Positions 23,132-30,696 of a DNA stretch of 32,365 nucleotides are shown here, piece after piece. The stretch lies in NCBI GenBank assembly GCA_003230915.1, contig QIHI01000001.1, positions 1-32,365 of the forward strand. Reading direction: 5' to 3'. Position 1 is the stretch's first letter, and each line of letters begins with the position of its first letter. The position numbers were made by a program, and so were the translations under genes. Under the pieces are notes generated by a model. It was not told the origin of the DNA and made no database searches. It saw only the letters and a program-made list of their open reading frames with translations. The DNA is from Kiritimatiellales bacterium (lineage in GTDB: Bacteria > Verrucomicrobiota > Kiritimatiellia > Kiritimatiellales > Pontiellaceae).

Positions 23132-23263
23132 ATGGACGAAATTTTTATCCTTTAAGCCACGGCCCATGCGGCAAAGATGCCGATCTACGACTACCACTGC
23201 CATCTACCTCTAAAGGAGATTGCGGAGGACAAACCGTACGGCAACCTCGGTGAAATCTGGTTA
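23132..23263 (+). pseudogene. uxaC: Truncated remnant of glucuronate isomerase gene (uxaC)
   Basis: Starting with the ATG at 23132, 15 bases after the larA-like stop, the sequence reads MDEIFIL, an in-frame stop at 23153-23155, then [18 protein letters not shown] and [17 protein letters not shown]. This matches the start of UxaC enzymes (M-D-E-x-F-L-L..., HAAKMPI-x-DYHCHL, IAED, IWL), including the first metal ligands in HCH, with a short internal deletion at the stop. Homology ends at 23263, well short of a UxaC of about 470 residues. UxaC converts D-glucuronate to D-fructuronate, the substrate of the SDR at the head of this operon, so the remnant is strong context evidence for the pathway served here. 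Confidence 0.85.
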
Positions 23264-23323
23264 GTGTACCGGGCCGATTGTTTTGACGACGTATCGTCTT
23301 CCATCGATTGGAAATGGATTGTC

Positions 23324-23544
23324 GATGCCGACTCCGACCATACTAGACGATTGGGAACTGCTCTATTTCGGCGGCGAAACCAATGACGTTGCCACGGATG
23401 ATGGAGATGGTTATCTCAACTGGCAGGAATATATTCTGGCAGATACTCACTAACTTCATTGGCGACGGCTCCGCCGCACAGATTATTGATCCCGCCAACA
23501 TACCCAGTTGCTTCTACCATGTGCAGATCGATTGGATGGAATAG
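23324..23544 (+). pseudogene. Remnant of a secreted-protein C-terminal calcium-binding repeat domain
   Basis: Frameshifted coding scraps follow the uxaC fragment: VDADSD, then (next frame) [20 protein letters not shown] and DGYLNWQEYILADT, then after another shift NFIGDGSAAQIIDPANIPSC ending at a TAG at 23542-23544. The pattern D-x-D-x-D, DDWE-x-x-YFGG, DGDG-Y-x-N-x-x-EY is that of thrombospondin type 3/EF-hand-like repeats found at the C-terminus of secreted sulfatases and glycoside hydrolases in PVC bacteria. At least two frameshifts are present. Position 23264-23323 between the two remnants shows no recognisable homology. Confidence 0.7.
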
Positions 23545-23661
23545 CCTTTTTCCAGTCCCAGAAAAACGTAGAATTGCCAAAAATAAGGGTTGCGCATGGG
23601 GCGAAGGGCGTATAGGTTTTGCGGCTGATTTTTCAACCCAATGAATTGGAAGAGGTTTGTC

Positions 23662-23844
23662 ATGAGAATTAGAAGAGCAATGCGAAAGAAGCCACTACGG
23701 CGACCGGTTAAGAAACCCCGTTTGAAGCGTCAGCGCATCATGCAGCAGAAAAAACGCCTGATGGGTGCTGGTATCACTGAAGAACAGTTGATCCACATGA
23801 ACACCAAACAGATTCGTGCCGCAATTCGCAAAACAGCTGCTTAA
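23662..23844 (+). CDS. Small basic protein, unknown function
   Basis: A 60-residue, strongly basic protein (MRIRRAMRKKPLRRPVKKPR at the start), followed by a helix with GITEEQLIHMNTKQIRAAIR. I do not recognise the family. The composition suggests nucleic-acid or ribosome binding. The ATG at 23662 has AGAGG six bases upstream; an ATG at 23641 is in frame but has no such site. A strong intrinsic terminator follows within 22 bases, showing that this is a discrete transcription unit and supporting that it is real. About 100 bases of unassigned sequence precede it. Confidence 0.7.
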   Translation: MRIRRAMRKKPLRRPVKKPRLKRQRIMQQKKRLMGAGITEEQLIHMNTKQIRAAIRKTAA

Positions 23845-23865
23845 AGTAAATGATCTTAAACGGTT

Positions 23866-23896
23866 AAAAAAAAACGCTCCAACCGGAGCGTTTTTT
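23866..23896. terminator. Bidirectional intrinsic terminator after the small basic gene
   Basis: A GC-rich stem ACGCTCC/GGAGCGT (23874-23880 with 23885-23891) and loop AACC, flanked by a run of A on the left and six T on the right (to 23896). It can terminate transcription in both directions and lies 22 bases after the small basic gene and 34 bases before aroK. Confidence 0.92.
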
Positions 23897-23929
23897 CTGT
23901 ATCTGGAACTCGAACCTGTTGGAGACGGA

Positions 23930-24445
23930 ATGAGTAGACGCAACATTGTACTGGTTGGATTCATGGGAACCGGAAAAACCACGATCGGCCAACTGCTGGC
24001 GGAACAGACTGGAATGCCGCTGGTAGACATGGATGCTCTGATCGAACAACGCGTGGAAAAACCCATCACCGACATCTTTGCGCAGGATGGCGAACCGTAC
24101 TTCCGAACCTTGGAACGCGAAATGGTACAGGAACTTGCTGCCCAAAACGGTCAAATTATATCCACCGGTGGTGGTATTGTACTCAACCCTGATAATATCG
24201 CCGACTATGAAAAAACTGGGTTGGTGGTCTGTCTGCTAGCTACGCCCACCGAAGTTCTCGGCCGTGTACAGCACGACGACACCCGTCCCTTGCTCGCCGG
24301 AGACAAACAGAAAAAAATTATCCAGCTCTTAGAAACCCGCAAGCCCCTTTACGAGGCTATCACCCACAAGATTGATACCAACAGCACCAACCCCGAAGTT
24401 ATCGCCACGCACATTATTACGCTGTATGAATCAAACAATTCTTGA
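23930..24445 (+). CDS. aroK: Shikimate kinase
   Basis: A 171-residue enzyme phosphorylating shikimate in aromatic amino acid synthesis. The P-loop is GFMGTGKTTIGQLL (residues 10-23), the shikimate-binding part has VDMDALIEQ, and TGGGIVLNPDN provides the glycine-rich loop; the LID contains DTRPLLAGD. The length is typical. The ATG at 23930 has GGAGACGG upstream. The reading frame is open further upstream through the terminator to 23816, but that extension lies in the terminator and the start at 23930 begins the conserved domain. Confidence 0.95.
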   Translation: MSRRNIVLVGFMGTGKTTIGQLLAEQTGMPLVDMDALIEQRVEKPITDIFAQDGEPYFRTLEREMVQELAAQNGQIISTGGGIVLNPDNIADYEKTGLVVCLLATPTEVLGRVQHDDTRPLLAGDKQKKIIQLLETRKPLYEAITHKIDTNSTNPEVIATHIITLYESNNS

Positions 24446-24505
24446 AACCGCGCCACAAAAAGCCAATATAGCCATTCTTTGCACCGACCCAGTAGGAGCC
24501 ATTTA

Positions 24506-25459
24506 ATGACTGAAGAAAAAAAAGACGATCTCAACGAACAGCAAACCTTCCTTAGCGGCCACGAAGAGCTACTGAAATCGATCAACTCCAAAACAGAAAT
24601 CCCGGATGAGCAACCCGAACAGATTGAAACTCCCAGCATCGATAAAGCCCCTTTGACCGAAGAATCCGACGTCGTTCATGAACCTGTAGCCAAAGAAAAA
24701 AAACCGGTGAACGAGCCAGAGATCGCGGCGCCGATTGCACAGCCCTCACCGGAAACCTCGAAACCGATCACCGTGCCGAACAAGATCGGAGGGAAAAAGA
24801 AAAAACAACAACCCCAACATTCCTCTCAGCACGAAGAAGTGTTGAAAAAACAGGCACTTGAACAACAGGAAGTGAAGGAAGTTCTCGTCTTCTTCCAAAA
24901 ATATGCAAAACCTGTAGCCATTGTGATCGTCGTGATCTGTGCCTTTATTCTAGTCGACCAGTTTCTCAAATCGCAACGGCAGAAGAAAGAACTCCGCGCC
25001 GATACCGCATTAATGCATGCACAAAGTGCCGAAGACCTGCAAGCAATTGTCAACGATTATGCCTCCACTCTGGCCTCCCCATTAGCGTTGATGGGCTTGG
25101 CTCGCGAGAAATTCAATGCCGGCCAGATCGATGAAGCCGAAGCCCTCTATACCCAATTCCTCAAAAAGCATGGAGATTCCGAACAAGCCGCTCAGGCTGA
25201 ACTGAACCTGATTGCCTGCAAAGAGTCCAAAGGCCAGCTTGGAGAGTCCCATCTGCTCTATGGAAAATTCGCCACCGACCATAAAGGATCTTTCCTTGTT
25301 CCCGTCGCCTTGATGGGACGAGCACGGTGCCTTGAGGTTCTAGGGGAGCTCGATGAAGCCCAAATCGCTTACGAAGACCTTATTGTCAACCACCCGGAAA
25401 GTAGCTGGTCCCGACTGGCCGAAGTCAACCTCAAGATGGTGCTGGCTAAAAAGCAGTAA
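24506..25459 (+). CDS. Membrane-anchored TPR protein (YfgM/BamD-like), unknown function
   Basis: A 317-residue protein. Residues 1-130 are charged and Pro/Glu/Lys-rich, with a basic patch (GGKKKKQQPQH, about 95-105) and coiled-coil-like stretch EEVLKKQALEQQEVKE. A transmembrane helix follows at 135-151 (PVAIVIVVICAFILVDQF), then tetratricopeptide repeats at about 175-315 (LMGLAREKFNAGQIDEAEAL, LLYGKFATDHKGSF, ALMGRARCLEVLGELDEAQI). The layout, N-in with periplasmic TPRs, resembles YfgM, an ancillary SecYEG/PpiD partner, but the long cytoplasmic region is unlike it. The ATG at 24506 has GGAG seven bases upstream. It follows aroK by 60 bases in the same direction. Confidence 0.75.
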   Translation: MTEEKKDDLNEQQTFLSGHEELLKSINSKTEIPDEQPEQIETPSIDKAPLTEESDVVHEPVAKEKKPVNEPEIAAPIAQPSPETSKPITVPNKIGGKKKKQQPQHSSQHEEVLKKQALEQQEVKEVLVFFQKYAKPVAIVIVVICAFILVDQFLKSQRQKKELRADTALMHAQSAEDLQAIVNDYASTLASPLALMGLAREKFNAGQIDEAEALYTQFLKKHGDSEQAAQAELNLIACKESKGQLGESHLLYGKFATDHKGSFLVPVALMGRARCLEVLGELDEAQIAYEDLIVNHPESSWSRLAEVNLKMVLAKKQ

Positions 25460-25685
25460 TTCTCTGTGCGTCGGTCACGGCTCCTAATCTTCAATGATTT
25501 CCCGATCAATTTCGGGACGGCACTGGTGATGGATCCAGCTGGTTTTCAGGAGCCCAGCCGATCCCCTCGTAATTGAAATGCCAACCCGCCGTTTCGGGGC
25601 TTTCAGGCCTTTGATCGCTCTGGGTGTCTAGAACGGGAATGGCCATGCCCTTTCATGGCTGATTTCCCAAATATGATGATCCCCT

Positions 25686-26786
25686 TTACACGTTAAACAG
25701 AAATTCAATCACATCGCCGTCTTTGACGATGTATTCCTTACCCTCAGTTCGTAGCAAGCCAGCTTCGCGGCAACCGGCCTCGCCTCCTTTTTCAATAAAA
25801 TCATCGAAGGCCATGACCTGTGCACGAATGAAGCCGCGTTCAAAGTCGGAGTGAATCACTCCGGCTGCCTTCGGCGCAGTGTCGCCTTGGTGGATGGTCC
25901 AGGCCCGCGTCTCCATCGGCCCTTGCGTCAGATAGCTCACGAGACCGAGCGTGTGGTATCCTGTGTGAATGATCTGGTCGAGGCCGCTCTCCTTCACACC
26001 GTACTCTTCGAGGAATTCGTCGCGCTCTTCGTCGGACATGCCATTCAGATCTTCCTCCATCTTGGCGCAAATTTTCACAACGTCCGCACCGCGTCCAGCG
26101 GCGTAGCCCTTGATGGCCTTAACGTAGTCGTTATCTTCGAGCAAGCCATCTTCATCGACATTGCAGCAGTAGATTACCTTTTTATTGGTCAAGAACTGCG
26201 ACTCTTTGAAAATCACCTTGCCCATCTCCGTGTCTTGATCCTCAAAATCAACAGCCATCTTACCGGAGCCGAGATGATCGAGTAGCTTCTCAAATGTGGG
26301 GAGTGTGGCGGCAACTGCCTTATCGGTGCGCGCCAGCTTCTTCACGCGTGCCGCACGGTTTTCCATCATCTGAAAGTCAGCAATAATTAATTCGGTTTCA
26401 ATCACCTCGATATCGCGAATAGGATCAACCGAACCATCGACGTGTACAATGTTCTCGTCGTCGAAGCAACGGATAACCTGAAGAAGGGCATCGGTTTCAC
26501 GAATATTGGTGAGGAATTTATTACCCAACCCTTCACCCTGACTGGCTCCCTTCACGAGACCAGCGATATCAACAAAGTCGACGGTAGCAGGAAGGGTTTT
26601 CTTCGACCCCGCGAGTTTTGCCAGCTTGTTAAGGCGCGGATCGGGCACGGGTACGACGGCCTTATTCGGTTCGATGGTGCAGAACGGATAGTTCGCACTC
26701 TCAGCATTTTGCTCGCGTGTCAGCGCATTAAAGATGGTGGATTTCCCGACGTTCGGAAGCCCTACAATACCTACACTTAGTCCCAT
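25686..26786 (-). CDS. ychF: Redox-responsive ATPase YchF (Obg family)
   Basis: A 366-residue P-loop protein. The G1 motif is GIVGLPNVGKSTIFNAL, the G3 region is VDFVDIAGLVKGASQGEGLGNKFL, and the C-terminal TGS domain is seen in the end region (KAAGVIHSDFERGFIRAQVM, DGDVIEFLFNV). It is the universally conserved YchF/Ola1 ATPase, which binds ribosomes and responds to oxidative stress. The start has AGGAG eight bases upstream. It follows fabI by 71 bases with a large hairpin in the gap. Confidence 0.97.
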   Translation of the reverse strand: MGLSVGIVGLPNVGKSTIFNALTREQNAESANYPFCTIEPNKAVVPVPDPRLNKLAKLAGSKKTLPATVDFVDIAGLVKGASQGEGLGNKFLTNIRETDALLQVIRCFDDENIVHVDGSVDPIRDIEVIETELIIADFQMMENRAARVKKLARTDKAVAATLPTFEKLLDHLGSGKMAVDFEDQDTEMGKVIFKESQFLTNKKVIYCCNVDEDGLLEDNDYVKAIKGYAAGRGADVVKICAKMEEDLNGMSDEERDEFLEEYGVKESGLDQIIHTGYHTLGLVSYLTQGPMETRAWTIHQGDTAPKAAGVIHSDFERGFIRAQVMAFDDFIEKGGEAGCREAGLLRTEGKEYIVKDGDVIEFLFNV

Positions 26787-26805
26787 GATAAACTCCTGAT
26801 ACGTA

Positions 26806-26840
26806 AAACGTGAGCCGTGAAAAAATCACGCCTCACGTTT
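26806..26840. repeat. Long nested inverted repeat in the fabI-ychF gap
   Basis: AAACGTGAG (26806-26814) pairs with CTCACGTTT (26832-26840), and inside it GTGA (26817-26820) pairs with TCAC (26826-26829), with two-base internal mismatch and a five-base A loop. It may act as a terminator for fabI on the minus strand (a short T-run follows the stem) or be an extragenic palindromic repeat. A role is not established by sequence alone. Confidence 0.7.
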
Positions 26841-26856
26841 CAACCATCACCTTGTT

Positions 26857-27666
26857 TTATTTCTTCGGCTTCTCGTAGTCCATTAACCGGCCGCCGATAA
26901 AGTTGGCGCCGCCGTCCACAAACAAGGTCTGCCCAGTGATCTTCTTGGAATATTCGCCCAACAGAAAAACGCAGGCATTTGCCACTTCGACTTTATCCTC
27001 CAGCGTGTCCCACGGAAGCGGGCTGATGTCTTCCCATGTGCTGGCTAATAGGTTAAAGGATGGAATAGATGAGGCTGCCTTCGTGGTGAGCGGCCCTGCC
27101 GACACGGCATTTACGCGGATATAGTCCTTCCCCATGTTACGCGCCAGTGCTTTCACAAGGGCTTCTAGAGCCGCCTTGTTTACACCCATCCAATTGTAAT
27201 ACGGAAATGGGCGCGATCCCTCAAAAGACAGCGTAACAATCGATCCGCCATTTTTCATTTTCGGTGCGGCAAAATGCGCTACCGTGGCCAACGAGGCCGC
27301 GCTGATATGAAATCCAGTAAGCACATCTTGCGAAGCGGGCGTGTACATTTCTTCAGCGCCCAGACAGGTTTTTGGATTAGCATAGCCAATGGAGTGTAAG
27401 ACACCGTCGATCTCACCGGTTTCGTTGAAGAGAGTCTCCACCTCTTCATCGATGGTCACATCACAATATTTGAACTGCATCGCATCTTTCTCTTCCACTG
27501 AAAGATCCTTGCAACCCCGATCGAAAAAGATTTTCTTCATGCGTTCGTTCTGCGCCGTCCAGATCACGTTGCCGCCCATTTCTTCGACCAACTTGCCCGT
27601 AGCATAGGCAATCGAGTCGGTGTTAAGCAGGCCCATTACGACATAAGTACTTCCCTTTTTAATCAT
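26857..27666 (-). CDS. fabI: Enoyl-[acyl-carrier-protein] reductase (NADH)
   Basis: A 269-residue SDR-fold enzyme that reduces trans-2-enoyl-ACP in fatty acid elongation. The N-terminal loop is VVMGLLNTDSIAYATGKLVE, followed by VLHSIGYANPKTCLG, and the catalytic Tyr and Lys are in YYNWMGVNKAALEALVKALA (Y-x6-K, the FabI spacing). The substrate and NAD segment SAGPLTTKAASSIPSF and the end TGQTLFVDGGANFIGG are typical. It lies upstream of ychF on the same strand, separated by a large inverted repeat. Confidence 0.96.
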   Translation of the reverse strand: MIKKGSTYVVMGLLNTDSIAYATGKLVEEMGGNVIWTAQNERMKKIFFDRGCKDLSVEEKDAMQFKYCDVTIDEEVETLFNETGEIDGVLHSIGYANPKTCLGAEEMYTPASQDVLTGFHISAASLATVAHFAAPKMKNGGSIVTLSFEGSRPFPYYNWMGVNKAALEALVKALARNMGKDYIRVNAVSAGPLTTKAASSIPSFNLLASTWEDISPLPWDTLEDKVEVANACVFLLGEYSKKITGQTLFVDGGANFIGGRLMDYEKPKK

Positions 27667-27744
27667 CGTTGAATTCCTCTTTCATCTATTAAAAACAGGC
27701 GTGAAATTATTCATTTTTCCGCGCTTCATGATCGGAGCATAAAA

Positions 27745-27801
27745 CGCTTTTCCGACACAAAAAGAAAGCGGTTTCTCGCCGATCCAGCAGGGATCGGCGA
27801 G
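27745..27801 (-). terminator. Terminator region downstream of thiC
   Basis: A perfect 11-bp stem with a five-base loop (CTCGCCGATCC at 27775-27785, GGATCGGCGAG at 27791-27801), starting about 10 bases past the thiC stop, followed on the minus strand by CTTTCTTTTT. A second, weaker stem (CGCTTT at 27745-27750 with AAAGCG at 27765-27770) lies just beyond. Together they form a strong termination zone before fabI. Confidence 0.85.
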
Positions 27802-27811
27802 CGGTAAACCC

Positions 27812-29857
<2,046 letters not shown>

Positions 29858-29868
29858 GTAAATGAGTG

Positions 29869-29896
29869 AATCTACGCCCATCATCATTCGAGTCAA
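29869..29896 (-). promoter_or_regulatory. Promoter of thiC
   Basis: On the minus strand TTGACT (29891-29896) and TAGATT (29869-29874) with a 16-base spacer, just upstream of the riboswitch, so transcription would start at about 29862. A 6-bp inverted repeat (CGAGTC/GACTCG at 29889-29894 and 29907-29912) overlaps its -35 element. Confidence 0.6.
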
Positions 29897-29941
29897 TTAT
29901 TTTCACGACTCGGTATTGGAATAATCGTCCGGAAAGATCGG

Positions 29942-29970
29942 TTGTGCCGTAGCGGACATTCAAATAGGAT
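29942..29970 (+). promoter_or_regulatory. Candidate promoter of the DUF4136-like lipoprotein gene
   Basis: TTGTGC (29942-29947) and TAGGAT (29965-29970) with a 17-base spacer, 27 bases upstream of the start codon. Moderate match. Confidence 0.4.
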
Positions 29971-29997
29971 GCCGAAATCTAACAAAAGGAGAACCCC

Positions 29998-30591
29998 ATG
30001 AAACAAATCTGCCTATCCCTTATCGCCGCCTGCCTACTGGCCTCCTGTAATACCGCTAAAATGAGTTCGTGGGTGGATCCACAGTTCGAAGGGCGGACGA
30101 TCGGGAAAACCATGGTGCTCGGCGTCGCTGATAGCGATAGCCTCAGCCGCCAGTATGAAGCTCTCTTTGTGGAGTATTTGACCGAAGCCAGCGTAGAGGC
30201 GCAATCATTGCATGCCCTCGTGCAAAAAACCGATCCGGTCTCGGAGGCAGCGCTCGTGGCCGCATTACAGCAAAAAAACTACACGTCTATTATCGTAACG
30301 CGCAAGCTCTCCGAAACCGAACGCCAGCAAACCTTCACCACCGGCTACTATCCGTCTCACTACGGCAACTACTACGGCTACTACTCCCACGCATACACCC
30401 TTTCCTACAACACAGCCACCGTGCAGAGCTTTTTGGAGTTTGAACTCGAGACCAATCTCTATGACATCAAGACCAAAAGACTCGTATGGACCGGGCGAAA
30501 CGTAGTCTACGACGACCGTTCCGACCAAAGCAACATGAAGGCCATCATTAAAGGCGTCGTCAAAGATCTCGAGAAAAAGGATCTCCTATAA
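29998..30591 (+). CDS. DUF4136-like lipoprotein
   Basis: A 197-residue predicted outer-membrane or periplasmic lipoprotein. The signal peptide ends in the lipobox LLASC with Cys17. The mature part resembles the DUF4136 fold (S-W-V-D-P near the start of the mature protein, then VLGVADSDSLSRQYE and a C-terminal VWTGRNVVYDDRSDQ). A Tyr/Gly-rich stretch (GYYPSHYGNYYGYYSHAY, about 118-135) is notable. Function is unknown. AAAGGAG is placed well before the ATG. It stands alone between the thiC leader and smc. Confidence 0.8.
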   Translation: MKQICLSLIAACLLASCNTAKMSSWVDPQFEGRTIGKTMVLGVADSDSLSRQYEALFVEYLTEASVEAQSLHALVQKTDPVSEAALVAALQQKNYTSIIVTRKLSETERQQTFTTGYYPSHYGNYYGYYSHAYTLSYNTATVQSFLEFELETNLYDIKTKRLVWTGRNVVYDDRSDQSNMKAIIKGVVKDLEKKDLL

Positions 30592-30613
30592 AACCTTGAT
30601 CCGCCACTCTGAA

Positions 30614-30625
30614 GGGGAATTCCCC
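30614..30625. repeat. Perfect 12-bp palindrome upstream of smc
   Basis: GGGGAATTCCCC, a perfect palindrome in the 105-base gap between the lipoprotein gene and smc. No T-run follows on either strand, so it is not a classical terminator. It could be an operator for an unknown regulator. Confidence 0.5.
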
Positions 30626-30696
30626 CGAAAAATCAGTTTTCATGCCCTTGCCCCTTTATGGTAGCTTTTCCCTTCGTTTTTTAGAGGAGTTTTCCT

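Noticed and set aside
23177-23386. A 69-codon gene at 23177-23386
   Set aside because: Only its first 29 codons match UxaC; it is part of a truncated remnant that begins at 23132 and has an in-frame stop.
23816-23929. Upstream extension of shikimate kinase to 23816
   Set aside because: The extension overlaps the small basic gene and passes through its terminator; the conserved domain begins at the ATG at 23930, which has its own ribosome-binding site.
25506-25646. A 46-codon minus-strand frame between the TPR gene and ychF
   Set aside because: It has an AAAGGG just before its ATG, but no recognisable family; the evidence is too thin to annotate. The rest of this 226-base gap holds only a small GCCATG/CATGGC hairpin.
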